Source: an uncultured Collinsella sp.
GTDB taxonomy: Bacteria > Actinomycetota > Coriobacteriia > Coriobacteriales > Coriobacteriaceae
Length of the DNA stretch: 20,645 nucleotides
Reading direction: 5' to 3'
NCBI GenBank assembly: GCA_900544755.1
Contig: UQWQ01000032.1
Coordinates: 1 to 20,645, forward strand
Shown here in pieces: positions 6,667 to 14,768 of this stretch (its first letter is position 1; each line of letters starts with the position of its first letter). Under the pieces are notes generated by a model. The model was given only the letters and a program-made list of their open reading frames with translations, was not told where the DNA came from and searched no databases. A program made the position numbers and the translations under genes.

Positions 6667-8583
6667 CTAGGCGCGCTCCTCGATAGCACCGTTTCTATAT
6701 GCATCGAGCAGCTGGCGCAGGTCCTGGATCTGGCTGCGGATCTTGGCGCCGGTATCGGTGTCGCTCACCATGCGGCGGCGGTCGGCCTCGTCAAAGCGGT
6801 TGGTCTCGCTTTCAATGTCCACGTTGCGCGTGAGTGCCTCGGCAACGGTGGTAAAGGCCCGGTGCGACTTGAGGCGGCATCCTCGCGAGCTCGAGATAAG
6901 CGTGTAGCCGGCGATGCCCGTTTTGGGGTGGTAGGCGCGGCAGAAGCCGCCATCGATGACCAGCAGCTTGCCGTTGGCGCGGATGGGCTGCTCGCCCTTG
7001 GTGGTCTTGACGGGCGTATGGCCGTTGATGATGTGGCCCGTCGGCGAGCAGGCCATGGCAGCGACGTTGAACTCGCGCATGATATCGTCGCAAACGGACG
7101 AGGACGTGGTGAGCGTGTAGTACGGGTCCATCGGCTCGACCCACGTGCTCTTGTCGGCGATGTAGGCGCGCTCAAAGGTACGCACCAGGCGTCCGCTGGC
7201 GGGTGAGTTAAAGCCAATCCACAGGTACCACATCCAGTCGAGAGCGTCGCGGTCGCCCACGCGCCAGGCGCGGCGGGCGATGTGGTCGCAAAAATCGAGA
7301 TAATCGCGGCCAGCGTGCCAGGTGCCCAGGCAGTTCATGCTGCTAAAGGTGCCGTCTTCGTTGAGCGGCACGCAGCCATGGAACAGCAGGTTGCCGTTGG
7401 CGACCTTGTACATCGAGCCGTGGGAATAGAGGAAATCGATATGGCGATGCAGGTGATCGGCGGTGACAAACTCGGACACGAGCTTGTCGATGATGTGCTG
7501 CTCCTGAGACGTGAGCGTATAGGGGTCCGCCGGGTCGACGGTGGGGAAGTCGTTGGTCGTGAGCGGCCACACGCTGCCGTCGGCGAGCGTGACCGTGCCG
7601 GCGTCGTGGTCGATCTTGTCGAGTAGCAGGCGGTCGGTCATGTCGAACTCGGGGTGGCGCTGGATAATCTGACCCTCGAGCTTAAAGAGCAGCACGTTGA
7701 TGGCCTTGATCAGCGGGGTGATGGACTCACCGGCGGTGTAGGTGGCATCGGCAAAGGCGACAAGCTCACGCAGCGAGATGCCGTAGTCGTTCTCCAGGAT
7801 CTCGTAGTTGTCGTAGCGTAGGTTGTTGCGCAGCACCGTGGCGATGCAGGCGGGCTCACCGGCCGCAGCGCCCATCCACAGCAGGTCGTGGTTGCCCCAC
7901 TGGATGTCGAGTGAATGGTAGGTGAGCAGGCGGTCCATAATCTTGGCCGCGCCGCCACCGCGGTCGAAGATGTCGCCCACCAGGTGCAGGTGGTCGACGG
8001 CCAGGCGCTTGATGAGCGAGGCAAGCGACTCGATAAAGTCGTCGGCGCTTGCGGTCTCCAGGATGGACTCCACGATGCGCTCGTGATAGCGCACGCGATA
8101 GTTGTTCTCGTCCGGGTGCGTGTGCAACAACTCGTCGATGATATAGGCGTAATCGCGCGGGATGGCCTTACGCACCTTGGAGCGCGTATAGCGGCTCGAA
8201 AGCGACCGGGCAACCATGATGAGCTGGTCAAGTATCGTCTTGTACCAGGTGGGCGAGTCCTCGCGCTGGCTGCGGACCAGCTCGATCTTCTCGTGCGGGT
8301 AGTAGATGAGCGTGCACAGCTCGCCCTTCTCGTCAAAGGTGAGCGTGTCGCCAAAAATCTCGTCGACATGCTCGCGCACGACGCCCGAGCAGTTGTTGAG
8401 GATGTGCATAAAGGCTTCGTACTCGCCATGCACGTCGCTCATAAAATGCTCAGTGCCTTTGGGCAGGTTGAGGATGGCCGAGAGATTGATGATCTCGGTA
8501 AACGCGGATTGCTCGGTGGGGAACTGTCTCGACAGCAGGCGCAGATACTTGAAGTCTTGCGGATTGCGATCGAATGCGACCAT
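6667..8583 (-). CDS. fbp: Fructose-1,6-bisphosphatase, class III
   Basis: The protein has 638 residues, the usual length for class III enzymes (PF06874). It hydrolyses fructose 1,6-bisphosphate to fructose 6-phosphate in gluconeogenesis, in the cytoplasm. The metallophosphatase signature is visible: SDVHGEY at 49-55, GDIFDRGG at 203-210 and GNHD at 230-233, giving the expected metal-binding Asp, His and Asn residues. A later histidine segment (INGHTPVKT) provides further metal ligands. The start ATG at 8581-8583 is preceded by GGAAGGTG on the minus strand. It lies alone or in front of a GtrA-like gene. The deduced sequence is intact, with no frameshift. Confidence 0.93.
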   Translation of the reverse strand: MVAFDRNPQDFKYLRLLSRQFPTEQSAFTEIINLSAILNLPKGTEHFMSDVHGEYEAFMHILNNCSGVVREHVDEIFGDTLTFDEKGELCTLIYYPHEKIELVRSQREDSPTWYKTILDQLIMVARSLSSRYTRSKVRKAIPRDYAYIIDELLHTHPDENNYRVRYHERIVESILETASADDFIESLASLIKRLAVDHLHLVGDIFDRGGGAAKIMDRLLTYHSLDIQWGNHDLLWMGAAAGEPACIATVLRNNLRYDNYEILENDYGISLRELVAFADATYTAGESITPLIKAINVLLFKLEGQIIQRHPEFDMTDRLLLDKIDHDAGTVTLADGSVWPLTTNDFPTVDPADPYTLTSQEQHIIDKLVSEFVTADHLHRHIDFLYSHGSMYKVANGNLLFHGCVPLNEDGTFSSMNCLGTWHAGRDYLDFCDHIARRAWRVGDRDALDWMWYLWIGFNSPASGRLVRTFERAYIADKSTWVEPMDPYYTLTTSSSVCDDIMREFNVAAMACSPTGHIINGHTPVKTTKGEQPIRANGKLLVIDGGFCRAYHPKTGIAGYTLISSSRGCRLKSHRAFTTVAEALTRNVDIESETNRFDEADRRRMVSDTDTGAKIRSQIQDLRQLLDAYRNGAIEERA

Positions 8584-8865
8584 GAAACACCTTCCGATAT
8601 GGTTGGTAAAACTGATAAAACAGCGTCAAGCGTTTACCAGTATGCGCCGGCTTTGTTTCGATTTTGCGCCGGCGGCTGAATTGTCGGCTGAACGGTTTGG
8701 TAAATCGATTTAGTTGAGGTAGATATGGCGGTTGAGTGGAGGCAAAGCGGGTGATTTTGCCCATGTTGGCCCATGGCGGGGATGGGGATGTTCATGATAA
8801 AGATAATCAATACAAATGGTTCGCATTGGTAAATAGTGGACATTTGTATCGTATTTAGGCTTGCT
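8584..8865. other. Divergent intergenic region between fbp and the DegV gene, with repeated TGGTAAA words
   Basis: This stretch separates the divergently transcribed fbp and DegV genes and holds no convincing small gene. The heptamer TGGTAAA occurs at 8604-8610, 8697-8703 and about 8827-8833, and inverted as TTTACCA at 8632-8638. The 8604 and 8632 copies form an inverted repeat just upstream of fbp. No good promoter for fbp was found. The repeats could be regulator sites, but this is weak evidence. Confidence 0.3.
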
Positions 8866-8886
8866 GTGCGATAATTTGCACAGCAA
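8861..8886 (+). promoter_or_regulatory. DegV-gene promoter with a perfect palindrome around the -10 box
   Basis: TTGCTGTGC (8861-8869) and GCACAGCAA (8878-8886) are a perfect 9-bp inverted repeat separated by GATAATTT. The spacer contains a GATAAT that, with the TGC before it, makes an extended -10 box (8867-8875). Transcription would start in or just after the right arm, about 20 nt before the ATG at 8904, with AAGGAG at 8892-8897 as Shine-Dalgarno. A repressor binding this palindrome would cover the -10. The call of an operator is an inference. Confidence 0.5.
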
Positions 8887-8903
8887 TACTTAAGGAGCCT
8901 CAT

Positions 8904-9794
8904 ATGAGTGATTTTGTCCTGACTTGTGAATCCGCCGCCGATCGAACCCGTGAGTTCTTTGCGTCGCGCAATATCCCTGTCGTGTGTTTTCATTACGAGA
9001 TCGACGATGTTGTCTATACGGACGATCTGTATCAGTCGATTACGCCGGACGAGTTTTTTGCCCAGATTGCCGCGGGCGCCATGCCCAAGACGTCTCAGGT
9101 GAGCGTGGGTGAGTACGAGGAGTTTTGGGAGCCGTTTGTTGCCGAGGGTAAAGACGTGCTGCACCTGACGTTGTCGTCGGGTATTTCGGGCACGTATGGA
9201 TCGGCCTGCGTTGCGGCACAGATGCTCGCGGATCGCTATCCTCAGGGCGGCAAGGTGCGCGTCATCGATTCGTTGGCGGCGTCTTCGGGCTTTGGCCTGC
9301 TGGCGGAATGTGCCGCCGACGTTCGCGATGGCGGCGCTTCGCTCGACGAGACGGCCGCTTGGATTGAGGAGCATAAACTCAACCTTCACCACTGGTTCTT
9401 CTCGACCGATCTGTCGAGCTACCTACGAGGCGGTCGCATTTCGGCCGCGAGCGCGATCATCGGCACGGCGCTTAAGATTTGCCCACTTATGACGGTCGAT
9501 TGCGAAGGTGGGCTGTCGCCACGTGAGAAGATTCGCACTAAGAAGCGCGCGATTTCCGAGATGGCTAAGACCATGATGGCACACGTGCAGGACGGTGCGG
9601 ATTATTCGGGTAAGTGCATCTTGTCCCATTCGGCGTGCCGCGAGGATGCCGAGGCGGTTGCAGCGCTGATTGAGGAACAGGTTCCGCAGCTCAAAGGCAA
9701 GATTGAGATCAACAATATCGGCGCTCTGATCGGTTCACACACCGGACCTGGTACGGTGGCGCTCTTCTTTATGGGCGACAAGCGCGTGGATTAA
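8904..9794 (+). CDS. DegV family (fatty-acid-binding FakB-like) protein
   Basis: The protein has 296 residues with the full DegV fold (PF02645). Proteins of this family bind a single fatty acid and, as FakB, present it to the kinase FakA for phosphorylation and entry into phospholipids. Visible signature elements are the N-terminal 'LTCESAAD' strand and loop, TSQVS at 63-67, LSSGISGTY at 90-98, the 'RGGRIS' segment, and GSHTGPGT at 277-284, all of which line the fatty-acid pocket. The start ATG is preceded by AAGGAG. No fakA is in the window, so the partner is elsewhere. The gene ends facing a minus-strand gene and shares a bidirectional terminator with it at 9836-9863. Confidence 0.9.
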   Translation: MSDFVLTCESAADRTREFFASRNIPVVCFHYEIDDVVYTDDLYQSITPDEFFAQIAAGAMPKTSQVSVGEYEEFWEPFVAEGKDVLHLTLSSGISGTYGSACVAAQMLADRYPQGGKVRVIDSLAASSGFGLLAECAADVRDGGASLDETAAWIEEHKLNLHHWFFSTDLSSYLRGGRISAASAIIGTALKICPLMTVDCEGGLSPREKIRTKKRAISEMAKTMMAHVQDGADYSGKCILSHSACREDAEAVAALIEEQVPQLKGKIEINNIGALIGSHTGPGTVALFFMGDKRVD

Positions 9795-9835
9795 TTTGCC
9801 CCATCACGTCGCCGCATGATTGCTCAAACGAAAAC

Positions 9836-9863
9836 GGCCCGCCTCATGTTTGTGGGGCGGGCC
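9836..9863. terminator. Bidirectional terminator between the DegV gene and the barrel-like gene
   Basis: A perfect 8-bp stem GGCCCGCC/GGCGGGCC (9836-9843 with 9856-9863) can be extended inward. On the minus strand it is followed by GTTTTCGTTT, a better T-tract than the TTGCTGTTG on the plus strand. It lies between two convergent stop codons (9794 and 9876). Confidence 0.7.
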
Positions 9864-9875
9864 TTGCTGTTGCGG

Positions 9876-10967
9876 TTAGCGTTTCTTGCCGCGGAAGAAG
9901 AAGCCGTGCAGCGAGGGCTTGAGTCCACGGTTGGCGCGACGCTCCTCGATATGATCGTGGATCGAAGCGACGCGCTCGATGACTTCGTCGGGAATCGGCA
10001 CGTCGGGATTCATGTTCTCGACCTGGCTGACCTCGGCGGCGGCGACCTGGTCGATAATGGGCACATCGTCGTGCGAGATGACAGGCGTGGCGTCTTCTTT
10101 CATCTTGCGGTAGCGCTGCATCATGTCGGTCTGCAGCTGCTGGGCCGAAGGCGGTGTCCAGATGATGGCGTTGGCGCCGGCGGCGATGGTCTCGCGGATG
10201 CTCTCGGGTGTTTTGCCGCCCGGTGCGATGAGCGGCAGGTTGGGATAGTGCTCGCGCAGCTCGCGCAGGACCTGGGGCGTGTTCTTGCCGGCCGCGATAT
10301 TGAGGATCTTGGCTCCGGCGCGCACTTTGGCGTGAGCATCGTCGTCGCAACGTACGACCGTGGCGATGACGGGGATGTCGGCGATGTTGGTGATGTGCTC
10401 GATCATTTCGGCAGTGGCAGGGGAGTTGACCACACAGCCCGCCGCGCCCTGCATCTCGGAGACGGCTGCCATCTGTACGGAGCGCTTACCGGTCGTAGTT
10501 CCGCCGCCCACGCCTACAAAGACCGGGCACTCGGCAACGGTCAACAGCGCCTGCGTAATGGCCGGCTGTGGCGTGAAGGGGTAAACGGCAAAGACGGCAT
10601 CGGCGTTGGAGTTGCGGATGACCGCGACGTCGGTGGTGTAGATAAGCGACTTGATGCGACGACCGAAGAGCGTAAAGCCGCTGGCCTCCTCGATCTCATC
10701 GGGCATGCGGAGAGCCGCCTTGCGCAGACGCCCGTCGATGGGCAGCGGCTCCATGGGCAAAAGGCCGTTGGGAGTTACGGCCACCTGGGGCTCGGTAAAT
10801 TCGTCTGCAAGTTCTACCTCGGAGAAGTCGACCGAGGCGACAATGTCCTCGTGAACCTCGGCGGGAACATCGATGGGGGCTTGGTCGTTTGCCGCGGCAG
10901 GCGTGTCGAAAGAGCTGGTGCCGACGAAGGCGTCGACGCGCTCATTTAGATCGTTGAGGGTATCCAT
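9876..10967 (-). CDS. Conserved protein with a (beta/alpha)-barrel-like, phosphate-binding-type core; function unknown
   Basis: The protein has 363 residues. The first 70 or so are acidic and low complexity. The core (about 72-300) has alternating strands and helices, with VFVGVGGGTTTGKRS near 150, a VIATVVRCDDDAHAK strand-loop, GAKILNIAAG, and LIAPGGKTPESI followed by GANAIIWTPPS. This layout recalls (beta/alpha)8 barrels that bind a phosphate with a late Gly-rich loop. I recall similar proteins in Coriobacteriia and Firmicutes annotated only as 'hydrolase'; I cannot assign a reaction. The tail is basic (FFFRGKKR). The start at 10965-10967 lacks a clear Shine-Dalgarno, and a good -10 (TAGAAT) lies 9 nt upstream, so the message may be leaderless or nearly so. 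Confidence 0.6.
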   Translation of the reverse strand: MDTLNDLNERVDAFVGTSSFDTPAAANDQAPIDVPAEVHEDIVASVDFSEVELADEFTEPQVAVTPNGLLPMEPLPIDGRLRKAALRMPDEIEEASGFTLFGRRIKSLIYTTDVAVIRNSNADAVFAVYPFTPQPAITQALLTVAECPVFVGVGGGTTTGKRSVQMAAVSEMQGAAGCVVNSPATAEMIEHITNIADIPVIATVVRCDDDAHAKVRAGAKILNIAAGKNTPQVLRELREHYPNLPLIAPGGKTPESIRETIAAGANAIIWTPPSAQQLQTDMMQRYRKMKEDATPVISHDDVPIIDQVAAAEVSQVENMNPDVPIPDEVIERVASIHDHIEERRANRGLKPSLHGFFFRGKKR

Positions 10968-10976
10968 GGAAGCTCG

Positions 10977-10982
10977 ATTCTA
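10977..10982 (-). promoter_or_regulatory. Predicted -10 box very close to the start codon (possible leaderless transcript)
   Basis: TAGAAT on the minus strand ends 9 nt before the ATG at 10967. Transcription starting 7-9 nt downstream would leave a leader of 0-2 nt, in keeping with the missing Shine-Dalgarno. No clear -35 is seen. Confidence 0.4.
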
Positions 10983-11158
10983 TGTGATGACGGTCGGCGC
11001 GATGCAGCCGGAATTGCGAATGCTAAATCGTTTGACGAGTTGATTTTTCCCCGCCGCGCCATCCGTTAGACCGAAGGACCGGCGAACGTGAAGGAGCTGT
11101 GGTGGCGGGGATCGAGGTGCTATCTTGAAAGTCCCGTTTAAAAGAGAGGTGACGCGGT

Positions 11159-11329
11159 ATGGAATTGACAGCAATGTTTGGCTCGATTGGCCTGTGTGTG
11201 GGCGCAATTGTTGCCGCCGCGGTCATCTACTTTGTGGTCACGGCCATTAAGGGCAAAAGGGCCGAACGCAAGGAGCGCACGATGCTTAAACAGCATCGCG
11301 ACCAGCAGGGCAAACGCGCACGGAGATAG
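11159..11329 (+). CDS. Small single-pass membrane protein (56 residues)
   Basis: The ATG at 11159-11161 is preceded by GAGAGGTG at a suitable distance and opens a 56-codon frame ending in TAG at 11327-11329. The product begins MELTAMFG, has one hydrophobic helix (about 9-30) and a strongly basic C-terminal tail of about 26 residues rich in Lys, Arg and Gln, so the tail should be cytoplasmic. I do not recognise a family. The start context, hydrophobic-then-basic layout and lack of an overlapping alternative support a real gene. A possible extended -10 (TGC TATCTT, 11118-11126) lies upstream. Confidence 0.6.
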   Translation: MELTAMFGSIGLCVGAIVAAAVIYFVVTAIKGKRAERKERTMLKQHRDQQGKRARR

Positions 11330-11354
11330 CTTGTTGAGTTTTGGATCCGTGCGC
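11316..11354. terminator. Inverted repeat between convergent genes, possible terminator
   Basis: GCGCACGGA (11316-11324) and TCCGTGCGC (11346-11354) form a perfect 9-bp stem with a 21-nt loop. It overlaps the stop codon of the small membrane protein gene and touches that of the minus-strand methyltransferase gene. No strong T-run follows directly on either strand, so the terminator role is tentative. Confidence 0.35.
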
Positions 11355-12457
11355 TAACTGCGTTTTCGGATCAGGGCAATGTAGAAGCCCTCAAAGTCGC
11401 GGCTGGGCGGAATGGTGAGCGTGCCGGGCAGGCCGTTGGCGATGGCCGATACCTGACCCGCGGCAATGGCTTCGGTCAGGGCGTTGGACTCGATGCGCGG
11501 CTCCTCACCAGCTTCCTGGGCGCGGCGTGCCTCACTTTCGCTCGGCGTGCCATCGAGGGGGATAAGCTCGCAGTCCATGTGCTTGTCGAGGGCCTCTTGC
11601 AGGGCGTCCTCGTTTTCCTGCGGCAAGATCGAACAAGTCGAATAGACGAGCGTGCCGCCCGGTTTGAGGGCTCCCATGGCGCGGTCCAGAAGTGCTCGCT
11701 GCGAGCGGGCGCACCTGCTCAGCAACTGCTCGGTGAGGCCGCGCAGGCTCTTCTCGTTGCCGCTGACGACGGTGCCCGTGCCGGTGCAGGGAGCGTCGAG
11801 CAGGATACGGTCAAAGCGGAAGAACTCGTCGAGCTCGCGTGCGTCGATGCGCATGACGGGCACGTTTTTTGCGCCTTGGCGGTGGAGGTTGGCTTCGAGC
11901 TTCTCGGCGCGGGGAATGCTCATCTCGCAGGCGGTGAGGTGTGCCTGGCCCTGGGTGAGGGCGGCGATCTGCGTCGTCTTGCCGCCGGGGGCCGCGCACA
12001 TGTCCAGGATGTCCTCGCCGGCCTGGGCGCCCAAGACCAACGGCGGCATCATGGACGACAGACTTTGCAAGTAGATCTTGCCGTCGCGGTAGATGTCGAG
12101 GTCCCACAGGTCGGAAACCTGGGCCTCGGGCAGGATGGAAGCGTCCGGGTACCATGCGACGGGGCGGTGGGCGATGCCGGCGGCATCGAGCGCCGCGGCG
12201 ATGTCCTCGGCGGTTGCCTTGAGCGTGTTGGCGCGCAGCGTGACCGGGCGTGTGGCCGCGGCGCCGAAGCCCTCGATCATAAGCTCGGCATCGGCGGGCG
12301 CATAGGCGCCGGCGACCGTGTCGACCATAAAGCGCGGCAGGTCGGCGGCGGAGTGTTGGGCGGCAAGCTGGTCGGAAAGCTCGGTGGCGGCAAACTGCCT
12401 GAGCTTGAGCTCGGCCTTGACCTGCTTTTTCTGCTTACGACGACGCGGCTTGGACAT
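11354..12457 (-). CDS. RNA m5C methyltransferase, NOL1/NOP2/Sun (RsmB/RsmF) family
   Basis: The protein has 367 residues. It should methylate a cytosine at C5 in rRNA or tRNA with S-adenosylmethionine. Motifs are clear: DMCAAPGGK at 152-160 (SAM binding), DAPCTGTG at 221-228 with C224, and STCS at 273-276 with C275; the two cysteines are the catalytic and product-release residues of the family. The N-terminus is lysine/arginine rich. It is shorter than E. coli RsmF and has no obvious C-terminal PUA-like extension. The ATG at 12455-12457 follows GGAAGGA. It lies 36 nt downstream of the MetRS-like gene on the same strand, so the two probably form a translation-related operon. The target base cannot be told from sequence. 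Confidence 0.88.
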   Translation of the reverse strand: MSKPRRRKQKKQVKAELKLRQFAATELSDQLAAQHSAADLPRFMVDTVAGAYAPADAELMIEGFGAAATRPVTLRANTLKATAEDIAAALDAAGIAHRPVAWYPDASILPEAQVSDLWDLDIYRDGKIYLQSLSSMMPPLVLGAQAGEDILDMCAAPGGKTTQIAALTQGQAHLTACEMSIPRAEKLEANLHRQGAKNVPVMRIDARELDEFFRFDRILLDAPCTGTGTVVSGNEKSLRGLTEQLLSRCARSQRALLDRAMGALKPGGTLVYSTCSILPQENEDALQEALDKHMDCELIPLDGTPSESEARRAQEAGEEPRIESNALTEAIAAGQVSAIANGLPGTLTIPPSRDFEGFYIALIRKRS

Positions 12458-12493
12458 CCGTCTTTCCTTCCCATTCCATTACATGTCGAGTGT

Positions 12494-14644
12494 TTAGTAC
12501 TGGCTCTCGTGCTTGCTAAAGAAGTCGAAGCGCGGGGGCAGCGGCTTCACACGGTGCTCGCCGGGCTTCTCGCCCAGGATCTCCACGAACTCGTCCGTGG
12601 AGGCAAAGATGTTATCCCAGCTAAAGAAAGCGACCGGGTCGACGTCGAAGTACTCGCAGATGAGCTCGCAGCCGGCCGGCACAATACCGTGCATCAGGAC
12701 GGTCGCCACGCGCAGCTCGGTAAAGGCGTCGACAAGGGCCTGCGTCATCGCGGCGTTTGCCTCGTTACCCTCGAGCTTGTTGGCGGCCTTGGAAGCGTCG
12801 CTCCAGCGCTTGTTGGCGGCGCGCAGGTAGTCGTCGCACACGGCAAGCGCGCGGTGCGTCTCGAACTTGTTCATGGCCTGCTCAAAGGCGAGGGCTGCCT
12901 GCTGGGCGGCTTCGACCACGGTGTCAGAAGCGGCACCGGCGGGGATGCAGCCGTTGCGGTAGGGGCTCTCGTCGCCTTCCTTGACGGCGACGCCGTAGAA
13001 GCAGCTGCGGGCCAGACGGTTGAACACGCCGGTCAGCAGCGCGCTCTCCTTAAGGGCCGGGTCGATAACGCGCTTGTCGTCGCAGGCGCGTACCTCGTTG
13101 CCGTCCTTGTCCTTGCCGGTCACACGCGTGTCGTATGCCTTGGGGCTAAAGCTCACCGGCTTTTCGGATAGGCCGAGCGACAGCCAGTGCGCGCGCATCT
13201 GCTCGCAGGTGTAGTGGTTGAGCAGGTCGTCTGCCGGCGGGGGAGGCGTCTGCGAGGACGAGCTGGCCTTTTTGCCCATGTAGAGCAGGTGGTAGCAGGC
13301 GCTGACGGTGCTCTGCGTGAGGTCCCAGCCCAGGGCCTCCCACATGGCGGTCTGCGCGATGCAGTAGAAATAGATGTTGTCCTGACCGATGAACTGGTAA
13401 ATCTGAGCGTCGTCAGAGCACCACCAGTCGCGCCAGTCGAGCGAGCTGTGCTGGTAGGTGGGTGCGGGCACCTGCGTGGAGTCGGCGGCGGGCTCGCCCA
13501 TGAGGGCGGCATCCCGGGCGGCGACGCCCTCGGTCACGCCGGCTGCCTTGGCATCGCGCGCGAGCACGGTACGCGTATAGCTGATGGGCGCCCACAGGCT
13601 CTCGGGCCAGCACCAGCAGGTGACGTCGGAGACGCCATCGACCTCGGGCACCGGAACGCCCCAGTCGATGTTGCCGGTGATGCGGAAGGGCACGAGCGCC
13701 TTGCCGCTGCGGAAGCGCACGCCGCCGTTGGCGAGCACCGCGTGGGCGTCGTCGCGCTCCTTCCAGCTGGGGAAGGTGACGGTAAAGCTGCTCTTGTTGC
13801 CCTCGGGCTCCAGCACGGTGTGCTCGGGAAGCTGGTCCTCGACGGCATCGAAGGCCTCGCGGAACTTGTTCTGGATGTAGAGCTGAGCCGGCAGCAGCCA
13901 CTCCTCCATGGTCTTGGAGACCACGGAGCGAACCTGCGGGTTCTGGGCGAGCTTGGCGGTGTAGGTCTTCATAAAGTCGAGGTAGGCCGGCAGGTCAAAG
14001 TAGAGATTGTCGACCGGACGCAACTCGGGCACCTCGCCGGTGAGCTGGCTCTTGGGCGCGATGAGCTCCTCGGGCTCAAACTGGTGGCCCAGATCGCACT
14101 CGTCGGCATAAGCCTTCTCGGACTTGCAGCCCTGGATGGGGCAGCGGCCGATGACCTGGCGTCCGTTGAGGAACGTGCCGGCCTTGGCATCGTAGAACTG
14201 CAGCGTGGAGCGCTTGGAGATGGTGCCCTGCTCGTGCAGGCGCTCGATAATCTCGGCAGTCACCTCGTTGTGGATCTGGGCCGCCGGCTCAAGGCCCGAG
14301 CCGCCGTAGATATCGCAGCTGATGTTGTAGTTGTTGAGGGTCGCGGCCTGGCGGGAGTGATTGGACTCGACATACTCGCCGATGGACTTGTCGTAGCCCT
14401 CGTTCTCCTTGAGTTTGCGGTAGCTCTCCATGATGGGCGAACCGTAGCAGTCGGTGCCCGAGGTGAAGATGACGTTTTCGCGGCCCAGGCGGTCGCGCAG
14501 GAAGCGGGCGAAGAAGTCGGCCGGGACAAAGACGCCGCCAACGTGGCCAAAGTGAAGGCCCTTGTTGCCGTAGGGCTCGCCGGCGGTAACGATGGCGCGG
14601 CGAGGCCAGCTGGGACGGTCGTTCATGGAGTATTTGGATGCCAT
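12494..14644 (-). CDS. Divergent methionyl-tRNA synthetase-like class I aminoacyl-tRNA synthetase
   Basis: The protein has 716 residues from the ATG at 14642-14644, preceded by AAGGAG; the open frame extends further upstream but the extension has no synthetase features. The N-terminal Rossmann start (TAGEPYGNKGLHFGH) carries the HIGH-type motif HFGH at 31-34, and TSGTDCYGSPI follows as in MetRS. A zinc-knuckle-like segment has C168, C173, C183 and H187 instead of four regular cysteines. FIGQDNIYFY and the anticodon-binding helical C-terminus also fit MetRS. The KMSKS equivalent reads KASSS (459-463), lacking the second lysine, and is followed by a run of prolines. It may be the main MetRS of a divergent lineage or a second synthetase-like protein with an altered role. 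It leads the operon that includes the m5C methyltransferase. Confidence 0.75.
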   Translation of the reverse strand: MASKYSMNDRPSWPRRAIVTAGEPYGNKGLHFGHVGGVFVPADFFARFLRDRLGRENVIFTSGTDCYGSPIMESYRKLKENEGYDKSIGEYVESNHSRQAATLNNYNISCDIYGGSGLEPAAQIHNEVTAEIIERLHEQGTISKRSTLQFYDAKAGTFLNGRQVIGRCPIQGCKSEKAYADECDLGHQFEPEELIAPKSQLTGEVPELRPVDNLYFDLPAYLDFMKTYTAKLAQNPQVRSVVSKTMEEWLLPAQLYIQNKFREAFDAVEDQLPEHTVLEPEGNKSSFTVTFPSWKERDDAHAVLANGGVRFRSGKALVPFRITGNIDWGVPVPEVDGVSDVTCWCWPESLWAPISYTRTVLARDAKAAGVTEGVAARDAALMGEPAADSTQVPAPTYQHSSLDWRDWWCSDDAQIYQFIGQDNIYFYCIAQTAMWEALGWDLTQSTVSACYHLLYMGKKASSSSQTPPPPADDLLNHYTCEQMRAHWLSLGLSEKPVSFSPKAYDTRVTGKDKDGNEVRACDDKRVIDPALKESALLTGVFNRLARSCFYGVAVKEGDESPYRNGCIPAGAASDTVVEAAQQAALAFEQAMNKFETHRALAVCDDYLRAANKRWSDASKAANKLEGNEANAAMTQALVDAFTELRVATVLMHGIVPAGCELICEYFDVDPVAFFSWDNIFASTDEFVEILGEKPGEHRVKPLPPRFDFFSKHESQY

Positions 14645-14725
14645 GGGACTCCTTCGCATATGGTAAGAGCGCGGCCGGGCGCAAGGCCTGGCGACGCGGT
14701 GGTCAATTCGTGCATATCGTTCGAC

Positions 14726-14736
14726 ATTATCGCACA
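14726..14736 (-). promoter_or_regulatory. Predicted extended -10 promoter of the MetRS-like gene
   Basis: Read on the minus strand, TGTGCGATAAT contains a TGC-GATAAT extended -10 box. The same 11-mer occurs in the DegV-gene promoter (8865-8875). It would give a leader of about 75 nt, too short for a T-box. No clear -35. Confidence 0.5.
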
Positions 14737-14762
14737 TGCGGACGGGTACGTGGCAGGGGCGC

Positions 14763-14768
14763 TATCCT
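14763..14768 (+). promoter_or_regulatory. Predicted -10 box of the DUF3267 gene, possible leaderless transcript
   Basis: TATCCT ends 8 nt before the ATG at 14777, and no Shine-Dalgarno is visible between them. Transcription would start at or next to the start codon. Prediction only. Confidence 0.4.

Noticed and set aside
11579..13171. A 530-codon plus-strand frame across the methyltransferase and MetRS-like genes
   Set aside because: It runs antisense over two well-supported genes and the gap between them, and its product is low in complexity with no recognisable motif.
14645..14737. Extended N-terminus of the MetRS-like protein from 14737
   Set aside because: The added 31 residues overlap the predicted promoter and lack synthetase features; AAGGAG directly precedes the ATG at 14644.
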